Assembly: GCF_031127905.1 (NCBI RefSeq)
Contig: NZ_JARXIC010000024.1
Location: 1-64,000, forward strand
Direction of reading: 5' to 3'
Source of the DNA: Thalassobacterium sedimentorum
GTDB taxonomy: Bacteria; Verrucomicrobiota; Verrucomicrobiia; Opitutales; Coraliomargaritaceae
Length of the DNA stretch: 64,000 bases
The number at the start of each line of letters is the position of its first letter. The first letter of the stretch is position 1. The notes beneath the pieces were generated by a model that saw nothing but the letters and a program-made list of their open reading frames with translations, did not search any database and was not told the origin of the DNA. Positions 24,528 to 33,844 of this stretch are shown here, in pieces. The position numbers and the translations under genes are program-made.

Positions 24528-26138
24528 ATGAAATCCCTTCGTTTGCCTTGGATCCTGCTCGCTTTCGCATTGCTGGGAGCGCTGATCGGCTACTATCTCT
24601 CGACCCAGCGGCCCTTTTTTCTTGCGGTAGATGTTGCGCCTGAAGTCGTCGGACAGGTCACGCCGGCCGAGGAAGTCACTGAGACGGTGCACGGCGATTG
24701 GACGGGGCAGGCCATTGCGCGGGCTGTGTCGGAGGAGTTGGACTATCCGCGTGGTGCGATTGAGGGGGAATTGTTGCTTCAATTTGCCACACGTGAGGCG
24801 TATTTGTCTTATTTGCAAGCCTTGGCGGCGGCTGGCATGGCCCCCTTGGGGCAGATTGATGCTTTGATGGTGTTGCGCATCTCAGAGGGCGCCTTGAGTG
24901 TGGCAAATATTGGTGAATCTGGTGCGCGGGCCAGCTATTCGTATCGGGTCGAGCGGCCACTGCCTCCGGTGCAAGTCGACCCCGAGGCGCTTGCGCGTTT
25001 AACCGCATTTGGCCAATCCGCACGCGTCATTACGGGCGGTCCGATTGCCGGCTCGGGAGCGGGGGTGAGCGTGGCGATTCTCGATTCGGGCATAGAAAGA
25101 CATCCGCAATTTGACGATGTTTCGATCGTGCGGCTGGATTTGGCCGGCGGAGGCGTGGGGGGCCTGGGAGCGGGGCATGGCACTTCGGTGGCATCCATCA
25201 TCGCAGGTCGTGAAGGCATCGCTCCGGATGCGGAGCTCTTCGTTGTGCGCGTGCTGGATGCGGAGGGGCTGGGCAATAGTTATCATGTCGCTCAGGGCAT
25301 CGTGGAGGCCGTCGATCGCGGAGTGCAGGTGATCAATATGAGCCTCGGCGTTTATCAGGATACTGTTATACTGCGCCAAGCCGTCAATTATGCGCATGCG
25401 CGTGGAGTATTGATGGTGGCTGCTGCGGGCAACGACGGCTATGGGCGTATGCCATATCCTGCGGCTTATCCAGAAGTGCTGGCGGTGACTGCGGTCGATG
25501 GGAACGGGCAGTATGCCCTGTTTCCAAATCAATCCATGCAGATCGACTTTGCCGCGCCGGGTGTGGGGGTGTTGACGGCTTTGGAGGATGAGGGGACGGT
25601 GCTCTTTTCCGGCACATCCGCGGCTGCGCCCTTTGTGAGTGGCACTTTAGCCTCCCTGCTGTCGGGGGAAGGCGCGCTGCCGCCTCAGCAGGCAGTCGAG
25701 TTATTACAAGCTTACTTAAATGATCGAGGGGCCCCTGGCGTGGACCCTGTGTATGGCGCAGGCTTGCTGGATTGGGATCGCTTGCGAGAGCGTGCGACTC
25801 CGGGCATACTTGATGTTGCACTGGCGGATATTTATCTGCAGCCCGATTCCTTGCCTGGCACGACGATGCCGATTGAGGTGACGGTGCAGAATCGTGGCAC
25901 TACCTGGTTCAGTGATGCCGAGTTGGAAGTATTTGTGGGTGAGGCCGAACCCGTCAGTTTTATACTCGGTTCTTTGGGCCCAGGGCAGACCACGAGCCGT
26001 AAAGTCTTTTCCCAGATCCCAGCACAGGGTAGCGACGAAGTGCTGAGCCTCGCGGCGCGTGTGATTCTCCAGAATATAAATCAAGACATACGCTTTGAGA
26101 ATAACTTGAAGTCGGTGGCCTTTCGCCCGGTCAGGTAG
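24528..26138 (+). CDS. membrane-anchored subtilisin-like serine protease (S8) with CARDB-like tail
   Basis: A 536-residue protease. An N-terminal hydrophobic anchor (WILLAFALLGALIGYYL) is followed by a propeptide-like region to about 165, then the S8 domain with Asp in VAILDSGIE, His in GHGTSVASI and Ser in SGTSAAAPFVSG. Asn of the oxyanion hole is in AAAGNDG. The last 110 residues (ILDVALADIYLQPDSLPGTTMPIEVTVQNRG) look like a CARDB-type immunoglobulin-like domain. It probably acts in the periplasm or envelope on misfolded or secreted proteins. It is divergent from lipB. Confidence 0.92.
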   Translation: MKSLRLPWILLAFALLGALIGYYLSTQRPFFLAVDVAPEVVGQVTPAEEVTETVHGDWTGQAIARAVSEELDYPRGAIEGELLLQFATREAYLSYLQALAAAGMAPLGQIDALMVLRISEGALSVANIGESGARASYSYRVERPLPPVQVDPEALARLTAFGQSARVITGGPIAGSGAGVSVAILDSGIERHPQFDDVSIVRLDLAGGGVGGLGAGHGTSVASIIAGREGIAPDAELFVVRVLDAEGLGNSYHVAQGIVEAVDRGVQVINMSLGVYQDTVILRQAVNYAHARGVLMVAAAGNDGYGRMPYPAAYPEVLAVTAVDGNGQYALFPNQSMQIDFAAPGVGVLTALEDEGTVLFSGTSAAAPFVSGTLASLLSGEGALPPQQAVELLQAYLNDRGAPGVDPVYGAGLLDWDRLRERATPGILDVALADIYLQPDSLPGTTMPIEVTVQNRGTTWFSDAELEVFVGEAEPVSFILGSLGPGQTTSRKVFSQIPAQGSDEVLSLAARVILQNINQDIRFENNLKSVAFRPVR

Positions 26139-26226
26139 AGCTTGAGGTGAGGCCGGGGGGGGGATTTGAGGTCGCATTTTGTCAAAAATATGTGTGAGCC
26201 GCTGGGAGCTCCCTTTTTAACTGGAT

Positions 26227-26256
26227 TTGACTACGCTCTGCGTGTACCGCTATCTG
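26227..26256 (+). promoter_or_regulatory. candidate promoter for metX-metW
   Basis: TTGACT (26227-26232) and TATCTG (26251-26256) are separated by 18 bp, about 20 bp before the metX ATG. No SAM or B12 riboswitch structure is seen in the 137-bp leader. Confidence 0.35.
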
Positions 26257-26275
26257 GCTAAAGTAAACTTTCCAT

Positions 26276-27415
26276 ATGAATGATTCCGAACAAGCGCCGC
26301 TAATCTCTGATGAGGGAGAGGTCGGCTTCGTTGAGTATCAGGATTTTGTCTCCAAAGAGCCGTTTCAATTCGTCTCGGGGGGCAGTATCCCTGAGCTAAC
26401 GCTGCGCTATGAAACCTATGGACACCTCAGTGCGGCAAAAGATAATGCCATTTTGATCTGCCATGCCTTGAGTGGTGATCATCATTGTGCCGGGGTGCAT
26501 GGTATCGAAGAGCGCAAGCAAGGCTGGTGGAATTTTATGGTGGGGCCGGGGAAGCCAATCGATACGACGCGTTATTTTGTGATATGCTCGAATGTCCTGG
26601 GCGGCTGCCAAGGCTCGACGGGTCCAGGTTCGATCAATCCGGCCACTGGCCGACCCTATAATCTGGATTTTCCTAAGTTGACTGTGCAGGACATGGTTAA
26701 GGCACAGTCGCTGTTGATTGATTCTTTCGGTATTGATCGCTTGCACGCCGTGATTGGTGGTAGCATGGGCGGTATGCAAACCCTGCAGTGGGCGATCGAC
26801 TTCCCGCAGCGCGTGGGGCGTTACATCGCGCTGGCATGTGGTGCACGTCACACCGCGCAGGCAATCGCCTTTAATGATACGGGGCGGCAGGCCATTATTT
26901 CGGATCCGGAGTGGAAGGGCGGTAATTATGATCCGCAAGAAGGTCCGGCTCAAGGGCTGGCGGTGGCACGCATGATGGCCCACATTACCTACCTCTCCGA
27001 CGTGGGGATGGAGAGTAAGTTTGGGCGTAAGCGTCGCTCCGGGGATCAATCGCGGGAGCATTTTGAGGTCGAGTTTGAGGTCGAAAGTTACCTGCGCTAT
27101 CAGGGCGCGAGTTTTGTGACTCGGTTTGATGCCAACACCTATTTATATTTGACCAAGGCGCTTGATCGTTTCGATTTGCACAGTCCCGAGTCCTTGGATG
27201 TCACTTTGCAGGCTGTTACCGCGCCGGGCTTGGTGGTGGGCTTTACATCCGACTGGCTCTACCCGCCGCAGGGGAATCGTGAGGTGGTTGAAGCCCTGTT
27301 GCGTCTGGGCAAGGATGCCACTTATGCGGAACTCGCGATGGACTTCGGGCATGATTCCTTTCTCTTGCGGGCGCCGCAATTATACGAACTGATGCACCGA
27401 TTCCTGAGTCGTTAA
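26276..27415 (+). CDS. metX: homoserine O-acetyltransferase (MetX family)
   Basis: A 379-residue alpha/beta-hydrolase enzyme of methionine synthesis that acylates homoserine. Signatures: ICHALSGDHH, the nucleophile Ser in GGSMGGMQ, catalytic Asp in GFTSDWLYPP and catalytic His in DFGHDSFLL; RYETYGHL and the NVLGGCQGSTGP segment are typical. Whether acetyl or succinyl is used cannot be told from the sequence. metW follows six bases after the stop. Confidence 0.95.
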   Translation: MNDSEQAPLISDEGEVGFVEYQDFVSKEPFQFVSGGSIPELTLRYETYGHLSAAKDNAILICHALSGDHHCAGVHGIEERKQGWWNFMVGPGKPIDTTRYFVICSNVLGGCQGSTGPGSINPATGRPYNLDFPKLTVQDMVKAQSLLIDSFGIDRLHAVIGGSMGGMQTLQWAIDFPQRVGRYIALACGARHTAQAIAFNDTGRQAIISDPEWKGGNYDPQEGPAQGLAVARMMAHITYLSDVGMESKFGRKRRSGDQSREHFEVEFEVESYLRYQGASFVTRFDANTYLYLTKALDRFDLHSPESLDVTLQAVTAPGLVVGFTSDWLYPPQGNREVVEALLRLGKDATYAELAMDFGHDSFLLRAPQLYELMHRFLSR

Positions 27416-27421
27416 TCTGTG

Positions 27422-28033
27422 ATGAAAGCAATTGATAAAAAGCGCCAAGCAGACTTTCAAATCATTGCCCATTGGGTCAATGAGGGCGACCGCGTGCTCG
27501 ATCTGGGATGCGGACGTGGCGTGCTGCTGGAGTATTTAAAACAAAAAAAATCGATTTATGGCGTCGGTGTAGACATCGATCTCGACAAAATTCTTAGCTG
27601 TGTGAAGCGCGGTGTGCCGGCTTATCAGGGCGACATTCGAGCTATGTTAGCGACCTTTCCAGAGAATGCATTTGATCGTGTCATTTTCAGTCGCACAGTT
27701 GAGCAGTTGGAGGACCCCGATGCTGTGTTGGCCGAAGGCCTACGAGTGGGGCGGCGTGTGGCGGTAGGCTTTGTGAACAAGGCCTTTTGGTTGAACCGCT
27801 TAAATATATTTCTTAAAGGCCGTCGCACAGTGAACGAGGTCTACCCCAAGCCTTGGTATGAATCATTGCCAGCCAATCCCTTTTCTGTGGCCGAGTTTGA
27901 GGATTATTGCGATGCGCGTAGGATTGTGATCGAAAATAGAGTGTTTCTTTCAGGAGATTGGCGCAGTGAGTGCTCCAGATTTCCTAATCTTATGGCAGGT
28001 TATGCTATTTATGATTTAGCCTCGATTGATTAA
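27422..28033 (+). CDS. metW: methionine biosynthesis protein MetW
   Basis: A 203-residue SAM-dependent-methyltransferase-fold protein commonly found next to metX, where it supports MetX activity. Motif I is VLDLGCGRGVLLEYL; a LVYDAxxx-like acidic residue (GVDID) and the FDRVIFSRTVEQLEDP and WYESLPANPFSVAEFEDYC segments are diagnostic. ATG 27422 was chosen over an in-frame GTG one codon upstream. Its stop overlaps the next start by one base (TAATG). Confidence 0.92.
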   Translation: MKAIDKKRQADFQIIAHWVNEGDRVLDLGCGRGVLLEYLKQKKSIYGVGVDIDLDKILSCVKRGVPAYQGDIRAMLATFPENAFDRVIFSRTVEQLEDPDAVLAEGLRVGRRVAVGFVNKAFWLNRLNIFLKGRRTVNEVYPKPWYESLPANPFSVAEFEDYCDARRIVIENRVFLSGDWRSECSRFPNLMAGYAIYDLASID

Positions 28034-29112
28034 TGGCCGGAAAAGACAAAACAGCTGAATTAGAGCACGCGATTCATCGGTTTTACGAAGGGTATTCGAC
28101 GAAACGAATCGTGATGGCTACTTTTGTGGTTGGCGCACTCAGTTTGGTTCTATCTTTTGTCGTATATGCCTTGATGGCTAGTGGCTTATTAGCCTCGATA
28201 GTGTTTTTATTAGTTGGGTTCATTGGGATTAATGTCGCATTTTTAACCACTGTGCCGCCAGCTAGTTCATTAAACAGATCGAGAAATTTAATTTGTGAGG
28301 CGATCAAAGAGCCGTCGCGCATTCAGTCGTATGACATGAACAATGTGCAGCTGCTTGATTCGTCCGGTAAGGTTCAGACATTATGTGCGCGTGATATGGC
28401 GCTGTGGAGCTCGCTGGTCGTTCCTTATTTAATTGAATCTCAGGCGAACGGTGAGCAAACTTCGCGCAAGAAGAGCCAGCGTCAACTGACTGCATCCGAG
28501 CGGAAATACATTGAGCAACGACGCAAGGAAGTGCTCGAGATGGAGAAGAAAATCGAATCTGAGCGTAAGCGATTAGATCATGATCGTCTTGAATTAGAGG
28601 CGCGTAGCGCGGATCTAAAGCAGGCCGAGGAGCTGGTGATTGAGCGTTTAACTGTGGTGGAGACTGCTGAAGCGGAGCTGGAGCAGTTGAGAATAGTTGC
28701 AGCTGAGCGTGCTGATGTCGACGCCGTTGCATATGATGCGCAAGCGGCAGATATGAAAGCAGCTGAATTGCGAGAGAAAGAAATTGAATTGGCGGCGCTC
28801 AAAGAGCGTTTGGCGGAGGATCGACGAAGCTTCGAAAGTCAAAAGGCTGAGCTGAGCCGTTTGCAGAAGACTGTCACGCACACGCCTTTTGATACCGTCA
28901 AGCAATCTCCGGATAGTCAAAGTGTGGAGGCACGTGAGGCGGCACTGGAAGCGCGTTTGAAGCAACTTGAAGCGGAGGCGGAAGCCTTGGAAGCACGCGC
29001 TACTTTCCTGACCGACAGTGAGAATTCTTTGATTGAGCGACTGGATGCCCTAAGTGAACGTGAGGCGCATGTTGAGCAAAGCGAGGTGGATGCGGGGTTG
29101 CGCCAAGATTAG
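28033..29112 (+). CDS. membrane-anchored coiled-coil protein
   Basis: A 359-residue protein of unknown role. Two adjoining hydrophobic segments (about 25-75) form a hairpin anchor, followed by about 70 residues of globular sequence (LNRSRNLICEAIKEPSRIQS...). Then comes about 200 residues of heptad-rich Glu/Ala/Leu coiled coil (ERKYIEQRRKEVLEMEKKIE... to the end). The one-base overlap with metW indicates translational coupling, yet the content has no obvious link to methionine synthesis. It may be a structural or scaffold protein. Confidence 0.75.
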   Translation: MAGKDKTAELEHAIHRFYEGYSTKRIVMATFVVGALSLVLSFVVYALMASGLLASIVFLLVGFIGINVAFLTTVPPASSLNRSRNLICEAIKEPSRIQSYDMNNVQLLDSSGKVQTLCARDMALWSSLVVPYLIESQANGEQTSRKKSQRQLTASERKYIEQRRKEVLEMEKKIESERKRLDHDRLELEARSADLKQAEELVIERLTVVETAEAELEQLRIVAAERADVDAVAYDAQAADMKAAELREKEIELAALKERLAEDRRSFESQKAELSRLQKTVTHTPFDTVKQSPDSQSVEAREAALEARLKQLEAEAEALEARATFLTDSENSLIERLDALSEREAHVEQSEVDAGLRQD

Positions 29113-29121
29113 CGAAGTGTC

Positions 29122-30957
29122 TCAGGCGCGTTCTCCCTGCTTCGTTTTATCGCGAACTGGGTCCACGTAGATGGAGACATCGGCTTGTGTATCGCCCAGA
29201 TGTTCTTTCGCGCGTTTGAGTGCTTTTGCGGTGGACATAGTTGGATTACTGGGCACATCGGTAAAAATGTTGCGCTCTTCGATTTTGAAATAGAGTCCTG
29301 ATTTCTTCAGGACTTGGATCATGTTCGCTTTTACTTCGCTCAGAATCAGGTAGCGACCTTTCTCTTCCATATAGAGGAGTAATTCTTCCAGTGCCATGAC
29401 ACCTGTGGCGTCCAGATTGTGGGCATTGCGCATCTTGAGTACGACAATCTTGAGGTTGGGCTCTTCGCAGATTCGGCGCATTTGATCACGAAACAGATCG
29501 GCGGCACCAAAGAAAAGTTCACCTTCGACGTGGACGATTGAAACTTGAGGTACGGAGCGTTGTTCCCGCTCGTTCATTTCTGCCAATTGGCCTTCTTCGT
29601 TAAACGTGTATTCCACCATTTCGGGGCGAGCGACTTTTTTCAGGAACAGCATGATAGAGGTGCCGACTCCTACATAGATTGCTGTGTCTAAAGGCATAAA
29701 TAGGCCGCTGCCGAAGGTTGCTGTGAAGACCGCCGCGTCCGATTTTGTAGTGCGGGTGACGATATGGATGGCGTGTTTATTAATAAGTGAGATGCCGATT
29801 GCAATGACCAGCACTGCTAAAGTGCACTGTGGGATATACTGAGTGAATGTTCCGAGTGCAAAGGCGCCGATGAAAACGATGACCCCGCTAATATAGCTGG
29901 CTAGTACCGTGTGGCCACCGCTGGTGGCGCTTAACGTCGAGCGCGTCAGTGAGCCCGAGGCGGGCATGCCAGAAAAGAAAGCACAGCCGATATTAGCCAT
30001 TCCTATAGAGAACATCGCTTGATTGGCGTCCAGACGGGCGCCGGTCTTAGCTGCTAACGATTTTCCAATTGAGATGCCTTCCAAAATGCAGAGCAAGGCA
30101 ATGGCCAGTGCCGGACTGGCTAGTAGATGTAGGCTACTTAGGGAGAAATCAGGTGCTTGAAAAGACCAGTCGCTGGCGTTGATGCCTGTTAAGAAGTGTA
30201 TCTGACTTTCACGGCCTAGGTATTTCAGATGCAGTCTCTCGATAACAAATTCGGTGAGAGCGGATATTGCTAATAGACTGATCGCAACATTAGGTAGCGA
30301 CCTGAATTTTTTATTTAAAAGAAAGAATAGTCCCGCTGTTGCTAGGCTGATACTGACTGTCGCCCAATGTATCGTGTCGATGGATAAGCACATCAGGCGC
30401 ATTGACTCATAGAAGGTCGCGCCTTTGCCGGGCATCTCTAAACCCAATGCTTTGGGGATCTGGTTGGTTATAATCAGGAGTGCTGCTGCTGTAATATAAC
30501 CTGTAATGACCGAGCGTGAGATGTACTGAACTAGATTGGCGACTTTAAAGTAGGCTCCAACCGCTATAAAGAGGCCCACCATGAAGATGAGCAGGGGGAC
30601 CATTTCCAGTTTTTCCGCGCCCACGATACCGAGGCTGGCAAAGGCACTCAGCAGCATTACGGAAGTGGCGTTGGTCGGACCCAGTGTGATTAAGTGGCTC
30701 TTGGCAAAGACTGGAGCTACCATTGCTGCAATGGCGGAACCATAAATTCCGTATTGGATTGGCAAACCTGCGATGAGCGCATACGCCATTCCTTGGGGAA
30801 ATGCGAGCAGGGCAACATTCAGGCCTGCTCGCAAATCGCCGCCAAAATAGCTCGGTTGATAGCCTTTGAGTGACTGCCTGAGCGGCCAGAAATTGAGAGT
30901 GTTATATTCTTTGGCTGCGCAGAGCCCGGTTTTTAAATGTTGAAGGAGCGCGACCAC
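29122..30957 (-). CDS. SulP-family anion transporter with STAS domain
   Basis: A 611-residue inner-membrane transporter for sulfate, bicarbonate or related anions. The N-terminal signature GLNVALLAFPQGMAYALIAGLPIQYGIYG, LGPTNATSVML, and FSGMPASGSLTRSTLSATSGGHT match SLC26A/SulP proteins with about 12-14 helices. A C-terminal STAS domain (about 470-570, LKMRNAHNLDATGVMALEELL) is intact. Substrate cannot be fixed. It is convergent with the coiled-coil gene (9-bp gap). Confidence 0.95.
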   Translation of the reverse strand: MVALLQHLKTGLCAAKEYNTLNFWPLRQSLKGYQPSYFGGDLRAGLNVALLAFPQGMAYALIAGLPIQYGIYGSAIAAMVAPVFAKSHLITLGPTNATSVMLLSAFASLGIVGAEKLEMVPLLIFMVGLFIAVGAYFKVANLVQYISRSVITGYITAAALLIITNQIPKALGLEMPGKGATFYESMRLMCLSIDTIHWATVSISLATAGLFFLLNKKFRSLPNVAISLLAISALTEFVIERLHLKYLGRESQIHFLTGINASDWSFQAPDFSLSSLHLLASPALAIALLCILEGISIGKSLAAKTGARLDANQAMFSIGMANIGCAFFSGMPASGSLTRSTLSATSGGHTVLASYISGVIVFIGAFALGTFTQYIPQCTLAVLVIAIGISLINKHAIHIVTRTTKSDAAVFTATFGSGLFMPLDTAIYVGVGTSIMLFLKKVARPEMVEYTFNEEGQLAEMNEREQRSVPQVSIVHVEGELFFGAADLFRDQMRRICEEPNLKIVVLKMRNAHNLDATGVMALEELLLYMEEKGRYLILSEVKANMIQVLKKSGLYFKIEERNIFTDVPSNPTMSTAKALKRAKEHLGDTQADVSIYVDPVRDKTKQGERA

Positions 30958-30987
30958 GTCTGACTCAAGGATGAGAGTGAATGAGTC

Positions 30988-31773
30988 CTATTTTGTAGGA
31001 TAGAGTGTTGCCATGACTTCGTCGTGGAGTGGCGCCTTGGCGGCGATGATACAGCGCTCGTCGAAAGCGTCGCCGCCCTTCCAGCCGGTTACCTTGAAGC
31101 CAGCACCTTCCAAGCAGGGGAGGATGGCTGCGCAGTCCCAAATTTCCATCATCGGGTCACACATAATGTCGATAAAGCCGGAGCAGAGTAAGATGTAGCC
31201 CCCCGCGTCGCCCCATGAGCGGTAGAGCGCAGTCTTCGGAGGGAGTGCGGTCCAATCAGCTTCATTTTGCCACAGTGTTTTGCGAATCGGGTCGGTAGTG
31301 CACAGGGTGGCTTGACTTAGAGAGCAAGCTTCGCGGCCAGAGACTAGTTTGCCATTCAAAGTCGTGGTCTCACAGTCGCCAATAACCATTTGCTTCAGCA
31401 CTGGCTGGTTGATTGCACCGATGACTGGACGGCCTTTATACATAAGAGCGATCAATGTCGCAAAAAGTGGCACGCCGGAGATAAAGGATTTGGTGCCATC
31501 GACTGGGTCGAGCACCCAAACGAAGTCGGCGTCTTCGCGTTCGCGGCCGTATTCTTCACCGATGATGCCGTGCTCTGGATAGCGCTCGGCCAAAATCTCG
31601 CGAATGCGTTTCTCTGCATTACGATCGGCTAAAGTCACTGGAGTGGCGTCTGACTTGCGCTCGATTTCTACGTCTGGGCCGTAGTGAGGAAGTATCTCCT
31701 TGGCGGCTTCATCGCAAAGGTAAGCGATAAATGTGATAAATTCGTCTTTTTGTGCGCGTGTAAGTTCGGACAT
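30988..31773 (-). CDS. hisN: inositol-monophosphatase-family phosphatase, histidinol-phosphatase-like
   Basis: A 261-residue metal-dependent phosphatase. Motifs: GEEYG, the metal site WVLDPVDGTKSFISG and the C-terminal WDCAAILPCLEGAG. The LDPVDGTKSFI form and the PLFATLIAL stretch match HisN-type histidinol phosphatases, so a role in histidine synthesis is likely, though inositol or nucleotide phosphates cannot be excluded. Start 31773 (MSELTRAQ) is preferred because the longer frame adds 25 unnatural residues; 31782 is possible. Confidence 0.85.
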   Translation of the reverse strand: MSELTRAQKDEFITFIAYLCDEAAKEILPHYGPDVEIERKSDATPVTLADRNAEKRIREILAERYPEHGIIGEEYGREREDADFVWVLDPVDGTKSFISGVPLFATLIALMYKGRPVIGAINQPVLKQMVIGDCETTTLNGKLVSGREACSLSQATLCTTDPIRKTLWQNEADWTALPPKTALYRSWGDAGGYILLCSGFIDIMCDPMMEIWDCAAILPCLEGAGFKVTGWKGGDAFDERCIIAAKAPLHDEVMATLYPTK

Positions 31774-31972
31774 CTTGCTATGCATTTTGTGTGAATATAA
31801 AGTCATGAGGCTGGAGCTTCTGAATCTCTGAGGCAACAGCAGATTCACGTAAGATGAAAATCGTTGGTCATCTCAGCCATATCCGGAGGTGGATGGTGGT
31901 GCTAGGTGGGCTTCTTTCTTTTCTAAGCATAAGCATTTGTAATTTCATTAAATCATGGCATAGCTATTGGGC

Positions 31973-32992
31973 ATGGAAAAAAGACGTTTAGGACGTAGTG
32001 GCATAGTCGTTTCTGAAATTTGCCTTGGTACAATGACTTTCGGTTCGCAACTGGATGAACGCGAGTCGTTTGCCATTTTGGATGCAGCCTATGAGGCGGG
32101 TATTGATTTTTTTGATACTGCAGAAATTTATCCGGTACCACCGAAGGCGGAGTGGGTGAATCGCACAGAAGAGATTGTGGGGAAGTGGCTAAAGGGGAAG
32201 GATCGTAGTTCGATTTTGTTGGCCACCAAGGTGGTGGGGCCCGGGCATGGCTGGTTTGTGCCGCCGATACGTTCGGGCAAGACTGCTTTGGATCGGCACC
32301 ACATCCGCGCGGCGATTGAGGGAAGTTTGCGTCGTTTGCAGACGGATTATGTGGACCTTTACCAGACCCATTGGCCGGACCACGATTTTGGTTATGAAGA
32401 GACGCTACAAACGCTGACTGAATTGCAAGAGGAGGGCAAGGTGCGTGTAGTCGGGAGTTCCAACGAAACAGAGTGGGGGACCATGAAAGCGAATCAAGTG
32501 GCTCAGGAAAATGGCTACGCCCGCTATCAGACCATTCAGAATAATTTTTCAATAAATAATCGTCGTTTCGAAGATGCTTTGGCAGATATTTGCCGACGCG
32601 AGGCTATTAGTTTATTGCCGTATTCCCCGATTGGTGGCGGTGTTCTAAGTGGCAAATACAACGAGGGCGCTTTGCCGGAAGGGGCCCGCTTTACCGAGTA
32701 TTTAAAAGGTGGTGGAGAACGGCAGCGACAGATGGCTGAGCGTTTTGTTAATGAGAAAAGTTTGGCGACCACTGCCGAATTGATGAAATTGGCGAAGCAG
32801 TTGGAGATCGATGTCGTGACGCTGGCTGTCGCCTGGAGCAAGCAGCATGACTTTGTGGCTTCAACGATCATCGGAGCCAATTCAGTGGATCAATTGAAAC
32901 CGAGTTTGGCTGCGGCAGGGTATCGCTTGAGCGATGAGGTCATGCAGCAAATTGATGCAATTAGTGCAAAATATCCTTATCCTATGGGGTAG
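31973..32992 (+). CDS. aldo/keto reductase (Tas-like)
   Basis: A 339-residue NAD(P)H-dependent oxidoreductase with a TIM barrel. The catalytic tetrad is visible: Asp and Tyr in FFDTAEIYP, Lys in LLATKVVG, His in YQTHWPD. The cofactor-binding SNETEWG and the C-terminal [13 protein letters not shown] are typical. Its physiological substrate is unknown. It lies ten bases upstream of folP on the same strand, so the two may be co-transcribed. Confidence 0.93.
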   Translation: MEKRRLGRSGIVVSEICLGTMTFGSQLDERESFAILDAAYEAGIDFFDTAEIYPVPPKAEWVNRTEEIVGKWLKGKDRSSILLATKVVGPGHGWFVPPIRSGKTALDRHHIRAAIEGSLRRLQTDYVDLYQTHWPDHDFGYEETLQTLTELQEEGKVRVVGSSNETEWGTMKANQVAQENGYARYQTIQNNFSINNRRFEDALADICRREAISLLPYSPIGGGVLSGKYNEGALPEGARFTEYLKGGGERQRQMAERFVNEKSLATTAELMKLAKQLEIDVVTLAVAWSKQHDFVASTIIGANSVDQLKPSLAAAGYRLSDEVMQQIDAISAKYPYPMG

Positions 32993-33002
32993 ATGAGATC
33001 GT

Positions 33003-33827
33003 ATGGCGATTTATCACACGCGACGTCGCGATCTCTTGTTGGGGGAGCGCACTTACCTGATGGGGATTCTAAATCTGACTCCGGATTCCTTTTCTGATGG
33101 TGGGGACTTTGTGGATTTAGATGCGGCAACAATGCATTTTCACGCTATGGTCAAAGCTGGTGCGGAGATTATCGATGTAGGCGGCGAATCAACGCGTCCT
33201 GGACACATTCCTATCAGTGCTAAAGATGAGATGGCACGGGTGGTGCCCTTTATTGAGAAAGTGCGACCACATACGAAGGCACTTATCTCGATCGATACTT
33301 CAAAGGCGGAGGTAGCAGCGGCGGCTTTGGTTGCTGGTGCTGATATCGTAAATGATGTTTGGGGAGCGCAGCGTGATCCCGCCATGGCTGAAGTGATGGC
33401 CCAGGGGCAGGCATGTGTCCTGATGCACAACCGCAGCGCAGAGGAAGCGGAGACGGGGGATGTGATGCAGGCGGTTCAGGCATATCTTCAGCATTCCATT
33501 GAATTGGTGAAGCAGGCCGGCGTGCGGGATGATGCGATTATGCTCGATCCAGGTTTGGGTTTTGGAAAGACCTACGAGGAGAATTGGGAATTGATGCGTC
33601 GCTTACCAGAATTGGTGGCACTGGGCTATCCTGTATTATTGGGGGCATCGCGTAAGTCGATGATCGCAAAATTATTGAATTTGAAAGATCCGAAGGCGCG
33701 CTTGAGTGGTACTTTGGGGACGACTGCACTCGGGATACAGGCAGGGGTCGATGTGCTACGTGTGCACGATGTACGTGAGAATTATGAGTGTGCGGCGGTG
33801 GTGGATCGCTGTGTGCGCTCGAAGTAA
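33003..33827 (+). CDS. folP: dihydropteroate synthase
   Basis: A 274-residue TIM-barrel enzyme of folate synthesis that joins p-aminobenzoate to dihydropterin pyrophosphate. Signatures: MGILNLTPDSFSDGGDF, IIDVGGESTRPGH, SIDTSKAEVA, IVNDVWG, ILDPGLGFGKTYEEN and GASRKSMIAK. Length is normal. The usual partner glmM/folK genes are not adjacent; it follows an aldo/keto reductase. Confidence 0.97.
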   Translation: MAIYHTRRRDLLLGERTYLMGILNLTPDSFSDGGDFVDLDAATMHFHAMVKAGAEIIDVGGESTRPGHIPISAKDEMARVVPFIEKVRPHTKALISIDTSKAEVAAAALVAGADIVNDVWGAQRDPAMAEVMAQGQACVLMHNRSAEEAETGDVMQAVQAYLQHSIELVKQAGVRDDAIMLDPGLGFGKTYEENWELMRRLPELVALGYPVLLGASRKSMIAKLLNLKDPKARLSGTLGTTALGIQAGVDVLRVHDVRENYECAAVVDRCVRSK

Positions 33828-33844
33828 GCGCGTCGGTGCGTCGG

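Noticed and set aside
26139-26275. SAM or cobalamin riboswitch before metX
   Set aside because: The leader is short and shows no conserved core or multi-helix structure of either class; only a GGGAGCTCCC palindrome with T-run is seen.
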